Counted from the first letter of the stretch, positions 28,251 through 43,842 are shown. The stretch is DNA of 60,137 nucleotides from Acidobacteriota bacterium (GCA_016789705.1 JAEUQR010000159.1:1-60137); one strand, 5' to 3'. Numbers and translations are program-made. The notes: generated by a model from the letters alone, not told the origin.

Positions 28251-28916
28251 ATGAGCATGACATCAGACATCCTCGTCGTCAGTGCCGATGCGGCCGTGTT
28301 GTCGGGCCGTGTCACGGCGCTTCGCCGCTCGGGGCTCTCCGCCCGCGCCAGTGCGAGTTTTCCAGACGCCCGGCGGACGCTCGAGGAGGGCCCGCCTCCC
28401 GAGGTGCTCGTGACCGATGTGCGGCTCGGGCCGTACAACGGCCTGCATCTCGTTGCCGTGGCGCGGGTCGAGTTCCCGCGCACGGTGGCCATCGTCATCG
28501 GTGGCCAGGATCACGTGCTCGAAGTGGAAGCCGCGGGCCTCGGCGCCCGCTATCTGCTCGCGCCGGTCACGCCCCGCGAGCTCGAGCTGACGATCTCGGA
28601 ACTGCTGGCCGTGCCGCGACCGAAGCGCCGGTGGCCACGCAAGCGCCTGGCCGCTGAAGTCGCCGCCGTCGTCGGCGGGTTGCCCGGGCGTCTGCTCGAC
28701 GTGAGCTACGGTGGTGCCTGTCTGGAAGTGTTCGGGGCAGCGTCGCCCGGTGAGACGGTGCACGTCGTCATTCCCGAACTCGGCATCGACCTGCGCGGCC
28801 AGCGGGTGTGGGCGCACCGTTCAGACCCGCTGCAGCCGGTGAGCTGCGGTGTGGCGTTCACCGCTCCGGACGACGCGCGCTGGCAGTCGTACGTGGACGC
28901 GGTGGCCGCCGCATAG
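28251..28916 (+). CDS. Receiver-like domain plus PilZ domain protein (copy 2)
   Basis: The 221-residue paralogue of the preceding gene has the same domain order. The receiver shows VLVTDVRLGPYNGLHLVAVAR with the acceptor Asp, but strand 1 ends DILVVSADAAV instead of the usual DD/DE pair. PilZ motifs are RRWPRKRLAAEV and DVSYGGAC. The 140 bases between the two genes hold no gene, so each may have its own promoter. No ribosome-binding site is visible (the ATG follows TCCTCCTCCA). ATG 28257 is an alternative start. It is a likely c-di-GMP-responsive adaptor; the output is unknown. Confidence 0.82.
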   Translation: MSMTSDILVVSADAAVLSGRVTALRRSGLSARASASFPDARRTLEEGPPPEVLVTDVRLGPYNGLHLVAVARVEFPRTVAIVIGGQDHVLEVEAAGLGARYLLAPVTPRELELTISELLAVPRPKRRWPRKRLAAEVAAVVGGLPGRLLDVSYGGACLEVFGAASPGETVHVVIPELGIDLRGQRVWAHRSDPLQPVSCGVAFTAPDDARWQSYVDAVAAA

Positions 28917-28940
28917 GCGATTGCGGCATCGGGTGAGCTT

Positions 28941-29000
28941 CTGATCGTGTGATCTGGTGGTCGACCTGCAGATCGCCAGATCTCAGATCAGCCGATCACC
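28941..29000. repeat. GATC-rich degenerate intergenic repeat (copy 1)
   Basis: Six GATC sites lie within about 55 bases in TGATC/AGATC contexts. They can pair imperfectly (GATCTGG with CCAGATC). The stretch occupies the gap between the second PilZ gene and the convergent sigma54 activator gene. A similar stretch lies at 49894-49964. Confidence 0.55.
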
Positions 29001-29018
29001 ACATCTCTCCGTTCTTCT

Positions 29019-30146
29019 CTACTCAATCTCTCTGCCGGGCGCCATGCGGAAGCGCTGGAACGGCATGTGGCAGCCGTACTTACGCAGGAAGTTCAGGAAC
29101 CGCTTGTAGTCCTGCGGCTCCATGTTGAACAGCTGCACGAGCGCCTTGTAGTTGCCGCGCGTCTGTTCGAGGCCCACCCGCACGAGATGCCGCACGTCGT
29201 CGCGGGTGAGGTCGCGGGCCATGAACGGCTCGTAGGCCACGTCCCAGAACGACTCGCCCTTGAGCAGAATGCGGTCGAGCAGCGCCTGCGCCGGCACCGG
29301 CGCGGCGACCCTGGCCGGCGCGCTTTCCGCCGGCGTGCTGCGGGTGCGCACCTCGAGCGGCAGGTCGTCCGCCTGGATGACGCCGCCCGGGCAGCGGCAG
29401 GTCAGGCGTTCGGCGATGTTGCGCAGCTCGCGGACGTTGCCCGGCCAGTCGTAGGCCTCGAGCGCCGCGATGGCGTCGGGCGAGCACTGCGGCAGCGGCA
29501 CGCCGTGCTCCACCGCGAAGAGCCGCAGGAAGTGATCGAGCAGCGGCGTCACGTCGTCTTTGCGCTCGCGCAGCGGCGGGATCGTGATGTGGATGACGTT
29601 GAGGCGGTAGTACAGGTCTTCGCGGAATTCGCCGGCGGCGATTCGCTCGGGCAGGCGTCGATTGGTGGCCGCCACGACGCGCACGTTGGCGTTGACGCGG
29701 TTGCGTTCGTCGCCCACGCGCTGGATTTCACCGGTTTCGAGGAAGCGGAGCAGCAGCGCCTGCATGCGCAGCGACATCTCGCCCACTTCGTCCATGAAGA
29801 CGGTGCCGCTGTTGGCCGCCTCGAAGAGGCCGCGCTTGTCGCGGTAGGCGTCGGTGAAGCTGCCGCGCGCGTGTCCGAAGAGCTCGGATTCGAGCAGCGT
29901 GTCAGGCATCGCCGCGCAGTTGATCGTGAGCATCGGCGCATGCCGGCGGCGGCTGCGCTGGTGGATGAGATGCGCCACCACTTCCTTGCCCACGCCGCTG
30001 GCGCCCGTGATGAGCACCTTGGCGTCTGACCGCGCCGCGTACTCGACTTCCTGCTGCACGACCTTGAGCGCCTGACTCCGCCCGATGAGGGCGGAGCCCC
30101 TGGGCTGCGGAGGTGGAGCGTAGCCGGGGGCGTCGACGGGTGGCAT
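29019..30146 (-). CDS. Sensor-less sigma54 AAA+ activator with GSFTDA loop
   Basis: The 375-residue protein is an AAA+ bacterial enhancer-binding protein without an N-terminal receiver or sensor. Walker A is GASGVGKE and Walker B is GTVFMDEVGEM. The sensor region (VRVVAATNRRLPERI) and REDLYYRLNVIHITIPPLRER are intact. The sigma54-contacting loop reads GSFTDA instead of GAFTGA. A C-terminal Fis-like DNA-binding segment follows (RGNYKALVQLFNMEPQDYKRFLNFLRKYG). It lies just downstream of a paralogue with a standard loop. The AAA+ ring normally remodels sigma54 RNA polymerase using ATP. Regulation is likely through expression or a partner protein. Confidence 0.9.
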   Translation of the reverse strand: MPPVDAPGYAPPPQPRGSALIGRSQALKVVQQEVEYAARSDAKVLITGASGVGKEVVAHLIHQRSRRRHAPMLTINCAAMPDTLLESELFGHARGSFTDAYRDKRGLFEAANSGTVFMDEVGEMSLRMQALLLRFLETGEIQRVGDERNRVNANVRVVAATNRRLPERIAAGEFREDLYYRLNVIHITIPPLRERKDDVTPLLDHFLRLFAVEHGVPLPQCSPDAIAALEAYDWPGNVRELRNIAERLTCRCPGGVIQADDLPLEVRTRSTPAESAPARVAAPVPAQALLDRILLKGESFWDVAYEPFMARDLTRDDVRHLVRVGLEQTRGNYKALVQLFNMEPQDYKRFLNFLRKYGCHMPFQRFRMAPGREIE

Positions 30147-30269
30147 CGTGGGGGGGGCGCGACCTCGCGGTAGGTGGGTAATATTATCAGCTGTTCGACG
30201 ACAAGGGCGGGCAACCGATGACTATCGCGCCATGTTTCCGAGAATAAAGTCAGGTCAAAACGGGCAGGT

Positions 30270-31340
<1,071 letters not shown>

Positions 31341-31674
31341 GGTTGGTCGTCCTCGTGGTGCCCGAGGCTCTCCAGTCCGCGATCTTCCGGGTCTGAAGAG
31401 GGATGACCTGCACCAGCAGGTGAATTGTCGGGCCCCCACACGTCTGTAGCAAGATCGGGTCCCGCAGGCGGCGCCGCAGCTCTTCTCAGGGAAACGCCGA
31501 GTTCGCCGGGAAGTTCCGGGGCTTGGGCATGCAGCGCTGCGCAGGTCTGGCGCGACGAGGGCGCGAAATACGGGCCCTGGCTTCGGACAATAGTCAGTGC
31601 CAGGCGGAACTTTATTGCCAATTTTGTCTTACTACCTGACGTTGAATCCAGACATTGGTCATCGAGGCGCCCGA
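31341..31674. other. 334-base gap upstream of sigma54 activator pair
   Basis: No coding region is supported on either strand. It lies between two minus-strand genes and should contain the promoter for the activator genes and the 3' end of the kinase transcript. The only element recognised is a GG-N10-GC sequence at 31448-31463. Confidence 0.5.
31448..31463 (-). promoter_or_regulatory. Candidate sigma54 (-24/-12) promoter
   Basis: On the minus strand GGGACCCGATCTTGCT has the obligatory GG and GC dinucleotides ten bases apart and a good TTGCT -12 element. The -24 element matches only partly (GGGACC against TGGCAC). The start site would be near 31436, about 95 bases before the activator ATG. 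No enhancer sites were identified. Confidence 0.35.
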
Positions 31675-34557
<2,883 letters not shown>

Positions 34558-34579
34558 CGACGCTCCCTGGCGCCGCCGG

Positions 34580-35152
34580 TCACTCGGGGGCCGTGCTGCC
34601 CTTGGCCGTCAGTTCGTGGCGCAGCCACGCCTTGGCCATCCGCAGCTCGCGGTCCACGGTGGCGGCCGAGACGCCGACGGCTTCCGCCGTCTCGTCGTAG
34701 CTCAGGCCCCCGAAGAAGTGCAGCTCCACGATGCTGGCCTTGCGCGCGTCGAAGGCGGCCAGCCGTTCCAGCACGTCGTGCAGATCGAGCACGTCGAGCG
34801 ACGGCGCGGCGACGACGGCCGCGATGTCCTCCAGCTCGACCTTCACCGCGCCGCCGCCGCGCTTCTGCCGCCGGCGGCTGCGGGCGTGGTCCACGAGCAC
34901 GCGCCGCATCGTGCGGGCGGCCACGGCCATGAAGTGGGCTTTGTCCTGCCAAGACACGTCGGCGTCGATGAGCCGGAGGTAGGCCTCGTGGACGAGCGCG
35001 CGCGTCTGCAGCGTGTGGTCGGCACGTTCGGACCGCAGCGCGCCGCGCGCGATCCGGGCGAGCTCGTCGTAGACGAGCGGCAGGAGGCGATCGAGCGCCG
35101 TCGCCTCACCACCCCGCCATGCATGGAGCAGTATCGTCGCGCTTGGTTCCAC
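34580..35152 (-). CDS. ECF-type RNA polymerase sigma factor, Sig-70_X6 (TIGR02999-like) family
   Basis: The 190-residue factor has region 2 (LLPLVYDELARIARGALRSERADHTLQTRALVHEAYLRLI, with HFMAVAARTMRRVLVDHAR) and region 4 (ASIVELHFFGGLSYDETAEAVGVSAATVDRELRMAKAWLRHEL). This HTLQ...LVHEAYLRL pattern marks the kinase-linked ECF subgroup. Recognition of -10 and -35 elements by regions 2 and 4 is family knowledge. No anti-sigma gene follows; instead the Ser/Thr kinase does, so control by phosphorylation is likely. The start is GTG at 35152. Confidence 0.92.
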   Translation of the reverse strand: MEPSATILLHAWRGGEATALDRLLPLVYDELARIARGALRSERADHTLQTRALVHEAYLRLIDADVSWQDKAHFMAVAARTMRRVLVDHARSRRRQKRGGGAVKVELEDIAAVVAAPSLDVLDLHDVLERLAAFDARKASIVELHFFGGLSYDETAEAVGVSAATVDRELRMAKAWLRHELTAKGSTAPE

Positions 35153-35198
35153 TGGTCCGGATCCTCTGGGAAGGTCCGGCGATCTTACTGCAAACCTG

Positions 35199-36398
35199 TC
35201 AGCCCTCGATGAGCAGCCAGGCCGGATCTTCGATGAAGTCCTTCACCTTGACCAGGAACTGCACGGCCTCGCGGCCGTCCACGATTCGGTGATCGTAGCT
35301 GAGCGCCAGATACATCATCGGACGGATGACCACCTGGCCGTTCACCGGCACGGCGCGGTCGGCGATCTTGTGCAGGCCGAGGATGCCCACCTGCGGCGGG
35401 TTGAGGATGGGCGTGCTCATCATCGAGCCGAATACCCCGCCGTTGGTGATGGTGAAGGTGCCGCCCTTCAGGTCTTCGAGGGTCAACGAGCCGTTGTTCG
35501 CGCGCGCGGCGAAGTCGCGGATGCCGAGCTCGATGTCGGCAAAGCCCATGCGATCGGCGTCGCGCAGCACCGGCACGACGAGGCCGCCTTCGGCGCCAAC
35601 GGCCATGCCGATGTCGTAGTAGTGCTTGTAGACGATCTCGTCGCCCTGGATCTCGGCGTTGATGGCCGGGAAGGCCTTGAGGGCGCCGACGACCGCCTTC
35701 ACGAAGAACGAGGTCAGGCCGAGGTTCACGCCGTACTTCTTCGTGAAGGCCTCCTTGCGGCGGGCGCGGATGTCCATTACCGCGGTCATGTCCACCTCGT
35801 TGAACGTGGTGAGCATGGCGGCGGTGCGCTGCGCCTCGACGAGACGGCGGGCGATGGTGGCGCGGCGCTTGGTCATGCGCACGCGTTCCTCGGTGCGGTC
35901 ACCGGGCGCGGCGGGCGTGGGGCGCGGCGCGGGCGCGGCGGCCGGCGCCGCCTTGGCGGCGGCAGGCGGAGTGCTTGCCGCCACGAACTCGCGGACGTCC
36001 TGCTTGGTCACGCGCGGTCCCGACGCGGGCACCGCGGCGAGGCTCACCGCATGTTCCTTCGCCACGTTCTTTGCGGCGGGTGTCGCCTTCGGCGCGGCCG
36101 ACTCGACCGTGGCCGGCGCGGCCGCGGGAGGCAGCGTCGTCGGCGCCGCGGCGGCAGCCGCCTTCGACGGATCCAGCAGCGCCAGCACCTCGCCCACCTT
36201 CACGTCGGCGCCTTCGGGGTGCTTGATGCTCGTCAGCTGGCCGGCGCGATCGGCGCTCACCTCGAGGTCGATCTTCTCGGTTTCGAGCTCGACGAGCGCT
36301 TCGCCCAGGGCCACCTGGTCGCCTTCCTTCTTGAGCCAGCGCGCGATGCGCGCTTCGACGACCGACTCACCCAGTTCCGGAACAACGATATTCACCAC
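35199..36398 (-). CDS. sucB: Dihydrolipoyllysine succinyltransferase (2-oxoglutarate dehydrogenase E2)
   Basis: The 399-residue E2 has one lipoyl domain (lipoylated Lys42 in [13 protein letters not shown]), an Ala/Pro linker and a peripheral-subunit-binding segment ([14 protein letters not shown]). The catalytic domain ends [26 protein letters not shown] (H370, D374). It transfers the succinyl group from lipoate to CoA. It lies nine bases after sucA in one operon, with GGGG before the start. Two adjacent GTG codons (36398 and 36395) could each serve as start. The E3 component may be the lpd gene at 48.5 kb. Confidence 0.95.
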   Translation of the reverse strand: MVNIVVPELGESVVEARIARWLKKEGDQVALGEALVELETEKIDLEVSADRAGQLTSIKHPEGADVKVGEVLALLDPSKAAAAAAPTTLPPAAAPATVESAAPKATPAAKNVAKEHAVSLAAVPASGPRVTKQDVREFVAASTPPAAAKAAPAAAPAPRPTPAAPGDRTEERVRMTKRRATIARRLVEAQRTAAMLTTFNEVDMTAVMDIRARRKEAFTKKYGVNLGLTSFFVKAVVGALKAFPAINAEIQGDEIVYKHYYDIGMAVGAEGGLVVPVLRDADRMGFADIELGIRDFAARANNGSLTLEDLKGGTFTITNGGVFGSMMSTPILNPPQVGILGLHKIADRAVPVNGQVVIRPMMYLALSYDHRIVDGREAVQFLVKVKDFIEDPAWLLIEG

Positions 36399-36407
36399 GA
36401 TGACCCC

Positions 36408-39215
<2,808 letters not shown>

Positions 39216-39224
39216 ATCTCGACT

Positions 39225-39230
39225 ATTGTA
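39225..39230 (-). promoter_or_regulatory. -10 box of sucAB with very short leader
   Basis: TACAAT (minus strand, 39230-39225) ends nine bases before the sucA ATG. The predicted transcript leader is about two to three bases, and no ribosome-binding site fits in it. No good -35 box was found. Confidence 0.5.
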
Positions 39231-39263
39231 TCGGCACTGTCCACATCTTCCCGAGGCGACGGC

Positions 39264-39698
39264 ATGGTATCGAGACCCACGTACGACGACGCGAACCTCA
39301 TCCTGAGACTCTACGAGATGCGCCGCGACGAGCGCATGCGAGAGGCCCGGGCCTGGTTCACGGCCAGTTTCCGGCCGAAGAAGTGGGAAGATCTGGCCTC
39401 GCTCGTGCCCCCGGGCAGCCCGGAAAACGCCTCCTACCGCATGGTCATCTCCTACTGGGACATGGTGGCGTCGTTCATCGTCACCGGCGTGCTCAACAAG
39501 GAGCTGTTCTTTCAGAGCGGCCGCGAACTGCTGGTGGTGTTCGAGCGGCTTCGCGTGGTGCTGCCGGGGATCCGCGAGGCCTACAAGGACCCCTCCTACA
39601 TGGCGAACCTCGAGCGTGTGGGCACGGATTTCGCGGCCTACATGCAGTCGCATAACCCCGACGCGTATCAGGCATTCGTCAAGCGCATCAACGGGTGA
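39264..39698 (+). CDS. Conserved-looking small helical protein of unknown function
   Basis: The 144-residue, largely helical protein has no signal peptide. Features are LILRLYEMRRDERMREARAWF, YRMVISYWDMVASFIVTGVLNKELFFQSGRELLVVFERL and IREAYKDPSYMANLERV. The SYWDMVASFI...ELFF pattern resembles DUF4760-type proteins, but this is not certain. It is divergent from sucA by 48 bases. Its TGA overlaps the GTG of the HAD gene (GTGA), so it forms an operon with that gene. Confidence 0.75.
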   Translation: MVSRPTYDDANLILRLYEMRRDERMREARAWFTASFRPKKWEDLASLVPPGSPENASYRMVISYWDMVASFIVTGVLNKELFFQSGRELLVVFERLRVVLPGIREAYKDPSYMANLERVGTDFAAYMQSHNPDAYQAFVKRING

Positions 39699-40528
39699 TT
39701 CGTCTCGTCGCGCTCGACCTCGACGGCACGCTGCTCGATGGCCGCGGACGCGTGCCGGCCGAGAACCTCGAGGCGCTGGCCGCCGCGGCCCGGCAGGGCG
39801 TGCATCTGGTCGTCGTCACCGGCCGGAGTTATCCGTTCGCGCTGCAGGCTGTGGACGAGCTGCCTGATCCGCTCACGCTCGTCGCCTACAACGGCGCCGT
39901 GGCACGCGTGCGCGGCGGCGGCACGCTGGCCGTGCGGCACCTCACTCAGGACACGGCGCGGCGGGTGCTCGAGGCCACGCGTCCCTGGCGCGCCTCGACA
40001 CTCATGCAGTTCGATCGCGACGGCGCCGGGCAGACCGTGTTCGATCGGATGTCGTGGGAGCCGCCGAATCGGCGCGGCTACTACGAACGCATCCGTCACC
40101 TCGTGCGGGCCGTCGACGACCTCGAGCGGGCGCTCGACGATGACCCGCCCGTGCAGGTGGCTTTCAACGGCGGCACGCGTGAGATGGCCGACGTCGTTGC
40201 CGCCGTCGGGGCCGTGGACGGGCAGCACGCGATGGCGGTGTCGGTCACGTCGTATCCGGCGCGCGACTTCACGCTCGTGGACGTGAACGCCGCCGGCGCC
40301 ACCAAGGGGCCGGCCCTCGCCGACATCGCGCGCCATCTGGGCGTGGCCCGCCACGAGGTTTTCGCCATCGGCGACAACCACAACGACGTCGACATGCTGC
40401 GCTGGGCCGGCACGGCCGTGGTGATGGGCAACGCCGAGCCCGAACTGCTGGCCCTGGGCCTGCCCGTGACGGCGCCCAACACCGAGGCCGGCGTGGCGCA
40501 GGCGCTCAGGCGATACGTGCTGGGCTAG
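39695..40528 (+). CDS. HAD-superfamily Cof-type (IIB) phosphatase
   Basis: The 277-residue protein has motif I VALDLDGTLLDG (nucleophile and acid/base Asp), motif II VVVTGRSY, a cap domain from ~85 to ~190, the lysine of ATKGPALADIARHLG (motif III) and motif IV AIGDNHNDVDMLRWAG. The last motif is typical of Cof/YidA-type sugar-phosphate phosphatases. The substrate is unknown. Translation starts at a GTG overlapping the preceding stop codon. The stop codon shares the palindrome CTAG with the stop of the convergent Omp85 gene. Confidence 0.9.
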   Translation: MIRLVALDLDGTLLDGRGRVPAENLEALAAAARQGVHLVVVTGRSYPFALQAVDELPDPLTLVAYNGAVARVRGGGTLAVRHLTQDTARRVLEATRPWRASTLMQFDRDGAGQTVFDRMSWEPPNRRGYYERIRHLVRAVDDLERALDDDPPVQVAFNGGTREMADVVAAVGAVDGQHAMAVSVTSYPARDFTLVDVNAAGATKGPALADIARHLGVARHEVFAIGDNHNDVDMLRWAGTAVVMGNAEPELLALGLPVTAPNTEAGVAQALRRYVLG

Positions 40529-41769
40529 AACCCCGTGCCGAAACGCACGTGCACGCGCCATTTTCCGTTGGCGCGGCCGGCATCGACGTAGGCGTTCACG
40601 GCCATCAGATTGGCGAACCAGCCCACGCCGATGCCGCGGTCGAAGGTCGCATCGCCCACCTTCGTGCCGGCGTCGTAGGCGGCGCCCCAGTCGATGAACG
40701 TGCGCACGCCGTGGCGCACGATCGCGAGCGGCGAGCCGAAGGGGTAGGCGAGTGACACCGACGCTCCGGCGGCGTTGTCGCCGACGCGGTAGCCGCGCCG
40801 GTGGCCGCGCGTGGCAAGCCCGCCGCCGATCATCGTCTGCTCGTAACGCGGCAGCGCGCCGTCGGCCGAGGTGATGAAGCCGCGCACCGTGACGGCCGCG
40901 CCGAAGGGCACACCGAGCGCCGCCGAGGCATCGGCGCGCAGGCGGCGCCGCACGCCGGTCACGACGTCGAGCCGGTCGATGGCGGCGCGGCCCCACACGG
41001 CATTGCGGGGGAAGGCCGGGTCGGCGCGGGTATCGACCATCAGGTCCGCGGTGAGGCGGGTCACGTCATCGGTCGCGCCGTCGAACCGCACGCGGTCGCG
41101 CGCGGTTTCGAGGCCCACGCGCGCCGCGGTCGCGAGCGCGCGTTCGAGCCGGCCGAAGAGCCGGGTCCGCTCTTCCGCGACGTCGAACGCCGGATGCACC
41201 GTGCGCCGCAGATCCGCAACGGCCTGCAGGCGCGAGATGCCGCGGCCTTCGAACGAGCGCGTGCCCTCCACGCCGATGCGCCGCTCGCCGCCCCAGGTGG
41301 CCGGCACGGCGAGCTGGCTCGTGCCGCCGAACACGCCATCGAGTGCCGACTGCAGGCCGTAGGTCATGCCGTAGCCTTCGTCGTAGCGCACGACGGGCAC
41401 CCACATCCGCTCGCTCGTAAGGCGCGTGACCCAGCCGGGCGTGAGGTCGTCGGGGGAGACGCCGGCGCGCTCGGTGATCTCGATGAGCACCATGAAGTCG
41501 TTGGGCGTGTCGATCGACCGCTCCAGGCGGCGCACCGTCACGGCCTCGAAGCGGCCACTGGCCTCGATCCGGGCGCGGGCCGCATCGAGCACCTCGTCGC
41601 TCGCCGGCTGGCCCACGGCCAGACCCGAGAGCGTCAGCACGTCGGCATCCGGAGTCGAGTGATTGCCGTGGACGCGAAGCTCGACGATTGGCGCCGTAAC
41701 GGGCTGCGCGCCGGCCCGGGCGGCGGCGAGCAGCAGCGATGCTGCGAGGAACAGAACCGGACGCGTCAT
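40525..41769 (-). CDS. Small Omp85-like outer-membrane protein with one POTRA
   Basis: The 414-residue protein has a signal peptide (FLAASLLLAAARAGAQ), a single POTRA-like domain at ~28-100 (VELRVHGNHSTPDADVLTLSGLAVGQP, a FtsQ/POTRA form) and a barrel of ~290 residues ending in GTGF. Such short patatin-less Omp85 proteins are common in Acidobacteriota and presumably insert into the outer membrane. Its ATG overlaps the TGA of the upstream LolA-like gene (ATGA). The C-terminal stop overlaps the convergent HAD gene. Confidence 0.82.
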   Translation of the reverse strand: MTRPVLFLAASLLLAAARAGAQPVTAPIVELRVHGNHSTPDADVLTLSGLAVGQPASDEVLDAARARIEASGRFEAVTVRRLERSIDTPNDFMVLIEITERAGVSPDDLTPGWVTRLTSERMWVPVVRYDEGYGMTYGLQSALDGVFGGTSQLAVPATWGGERRIGVEGTRSFEGRGISRLQAVADLRRTVHPAFDVAEERTRLFGRLERALATAARVGLETARDRVRFDGATDDVTRLTADLMVDTRADPAFPRNAVWGRAAIDRLDVVTGVRRRLRADASAALGVPFGAAVTVRGFITSADGALPRYEQTMIGGGLATRGHRRGYRVGDNAAGASVSLAYPFGSPLAIVRHGVRTFIDWGAAYDAGTKVGDATFDRGIGVGWFANLMAVNAYVDAGRANGKWRVHVRFGTGF

Positions 41770-42755
41770 TTCACGCGCACCGTGACGCCAGCCTGACGGT
41801 AATCACTGTAGGTGACATCGTAGCTCGCGCCCGTGCGGCCGAGCGCCGTCGCCACGCGGATGCGGGCGCCGAGCGACTGCGGCAGCCAGATGCCGGGAAA
41901 GGCCTCGTGCATGCGCATCGAGGCCGTGAGATCGTCGAATCGCAGCACACTCCGGCCGGGCAGGAACCCCCAGTCGACGTTGTCGAACACGTAGCGCACG
42001 ATCTGCTTCTGGTCGCGCAGCACCCACAGGGTGATGAGCGCCGTCTTGTTCATCTGCCGTTCGATGCGCGCACCTTCGTCGCGATCCTGCTCGCGCCGGC
42101 GCCGCTCGCGCCGCGCCTCGCGCTCGCTCCGGCTGACCGTCGCGCCCTTCGCGTCCACCCCGACCCGAACCTCTTCGTCGTCACTGAAGAGGCGCGCCGG
42201 GTGGTATTCGATGCGCAGCACCTCGCGGCCGTCGAGCGTCTCGCGTCCGGCGAGCGCGTAGCGGCCCGGCTCGAACTTGAACTCGAGGAAGTAGGCCGCC
42301 GAGACGAACGACGGCTCGGCCTGCTGACTCAGCAGGTCACCCACCGCTTCGGTGGACATCGGCGCCGGCGGCAGGCCCTTCTCGGCGTCGCGCTTCGCCT
42401 TGCGGGCGTCGCGTTCCTTCATGCGCGTGAGGTAGCGGTCTTCGTAGCGCCGCCGTTCGCCCTCGGCGATGGTCACGCCGTTGGCCGTGAGCGGACTGCG
42501 GATGAAGAAGCCGTCCTTCACGAACCACTGGTAGTCGTGTGTCGCGCCGAAGAGGCGCTGCCCCTCCGGTCCGGTGACCGTGACCTTCTGTCGCTCGGTG
42601 AGGATGTACTGCTGGAGCTTCTTCCAGTTGTCGTCGCGCCGCCGCACGACGTCTTCCATCAGCCGATCGAGATCGGTGGGCGGTCGCGCCGCGGGCTGGG
42701 CAGCGGCGAGCATTGGCAGGGTCGCCAGCAGGCAGGTCACGATCCACAAGCGCAC
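41766..42755 (-). CDS. Exported LolA-like/outer-membrane-associated protein of unknown function
   Basis: The 329-residue product has a signal peptide (LWIVTCLLATLPMLAAAQ) and GTG start 42755 with GGAG eight bases upstream. The mature part contains NWKKLQQYILTERQKVTVTG and a charged, Arg-rich middle (EREARRERRRREQDRDEGAR). A beta-rich end follows (VRYVFDNVDWGFLPGRSVLRFDDLTASMRMHEAFPGIWLPQSL). The overall plan (signal, beta half-barrel with a long helical insertion) recalls outer-membrane lipoprotein-sorting proteins, but no firm family can be named. It is translationally coupled to the Omp85 gene, so a joint envelope role is likely. Confidence 0.7.
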   Translation of the reverse strand: MRLWIVTCLLATLPMLAAAQPAARPPTDLDRLMEDVVRRRDDNWKKLQQYILTERQKVTVTGPEGQRLFGATHDYQWFVKDGFFIRSPLTANGVTIAEGERRRYEDRYLTRMKERDARKAKRDAEKGLPPAPMSTEAVGDLLSQQAEPSFVSAAYFLEFKFEPGRYALAGRETLDGREVLRIEYHPARLFSDDEEVRVGVDAKGATVSRSEREARRERRRREQDRDEGARIERQMNKTALITLWVLRDQKQIVRYVFDNVDWGFLPGRSVLRFDDLTASMRMHEAFPGIWLPQSLGARIRVATALGRTGASYDVTYSDYRQAGVTVRVK

Positions 42756-42906
42756 GGGACACTCCAGGAACGAGCGGGCGGACGTTGGCCTCCGGTTAGA
42801 CGGAGAGGGCGCGCGCGTGGTTCGGCCGGGGCCGCCGCCGCGCCGGCTGTGATAGAACCCGAGACCGGCCGCGCCCGTGCCGGCGCTGCCGCGACGGAGT
42901 GGAGCC

Positions 42907-43842
42907 ATGCGAATTGCGATCGTGGGAGCCGGCGCCGTGGGCGGGTACTTCGGGGCGCGTCTCGCCCTGGCCGGGCAGGATGTGGCGGTGGTGGCCCGGG
43001 GCGCTCACCTGGATGCCATCCGGCGCGACGGGCTGCAGGTGAAGAGCCCCGCCCTCGGCGACGTCGTGGCGCGGGTCACGGCGAGCGCCGATCCCGGCGA
43101 CATCGGCCCGGTGGATCTGGTCATCTTCGCGGTGAAGACCTACGACAGCCCGTCGGCGCTGCCGCTGCTCGCGCCGCTCGTCGGCCCGGACACGGCGGTG
43201 CTCACACTGCAGAACGGTGTCGACTCGGCGGATCAGGTGGCGGCGGCCGTGGGCGAGGCGCGGGTGCTTGGCGGCACCACCTATGTGGCCACGGCGGTGA
43301 CCGCGCCCGGCATCATCACGCAGACCGGTACCCACCGCTCGATCATCTTCGGCGAGGCGTTCGGCGACCGCGCCGCCATCTCGCCGCGCGTGGCCGCGAT
43401 TGCCGACGTGATGCGCCCGGCCGACATCCAGGTCACCCCGGTGCCGGACGCCCGCGTGCCCATCTGGGACAAGTTCGTGTATCTCGCGCCGTTTGCCGGC
43501 TTCACCGGCGGCGCGCGCCTGCCGATTGGCCCGATCTGGCGGCGTCCGCACGTGCGCGAGATGTTCTACGCGGCGGCCCGAGAAGTGGCGGCGATCGCGG
43601 CGGCGGAAGGCGTCACGCTCTCGGCGGACCGGTTCGAGACGCTCGCCGCCTACATGGACGGCATTCCGCCCACGACGCGCTCATCGCTGCTCATCGATCT
43701 CGAGGCGGGCAAGCGGATCGAGGTGGAGGCGCTGCACGGCGCGGCGCTGCGCCGCGCGGCGGCGCACGGTATTCCAACCCCGGTACTGGCGACCCTCTAC
43801 GCCGTGCTCACGGCGTGGGACGCAGGTCCGCCGGCTAGATGA
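42907..43842 (+). CDS. panE: 2-dehydropantoate 2-reductase (ketopantoate reductase)
   Basis: The 311-residue enzyme reduces ketopantoate with NADPH in pantothenate synthesis. It has the N-terminal Rossmann motif IVGAGAVGGYFGARLA, LTLQNGVDS (Asn103) and the catalytic lysine in VPIWDKFVYLAPFAG (K189). A C-terminal substrate domain contains SSLLIDLEAGKRIEVEALHGAALRRAAAHGIPTP with the conserved Ser and Glu. The ATG is preceded by GGAGTGGAGCC. Paralogues with other 2-oxoacid substrates exist, so panE function is likely but not certain. Confidence 0.88.
   Translation: MRIAIVGAGAVGGYFGARLALAGQDVAVVARGAHLDAIRRDGLQVKSPALGDVVARVTASADPGDIGPVDLVIFAVKTYDSPSALPLLAPLVGPDTAVLTLQNGVDSADQVAAAVGEARVLGGTTYVATAVTAPGIITQTGTHRSIIFGEAFGDRAAISPRVAAIADVMRPADIQVTPVPDARVPIWDKFVYLAPFAGFTGGARLPIGPIWRRPHVREMFYAAAREVAAIAAAEGVTLSADRFETLAAYMDGIPPTTRSSLLIDLEAGKRIEVEALHGAALRRAAAHGIPTPVLATLYAVLTAWDAGPPAR

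Noticed and set aside
31591-31606. Second sigma54 promoter on the minus strand (TGGCACTGACTATTGT)
   Set aside because: The GG and the -12 dinucleotide are one base too far apart and the -12 element is not GC.
40525-41769. Calling this short Omp85 protein BamA
   Set aside because: Only one POTRA-like domain and 414 residues; the larger protein at the left edge is the better BamA/TamA candidate.
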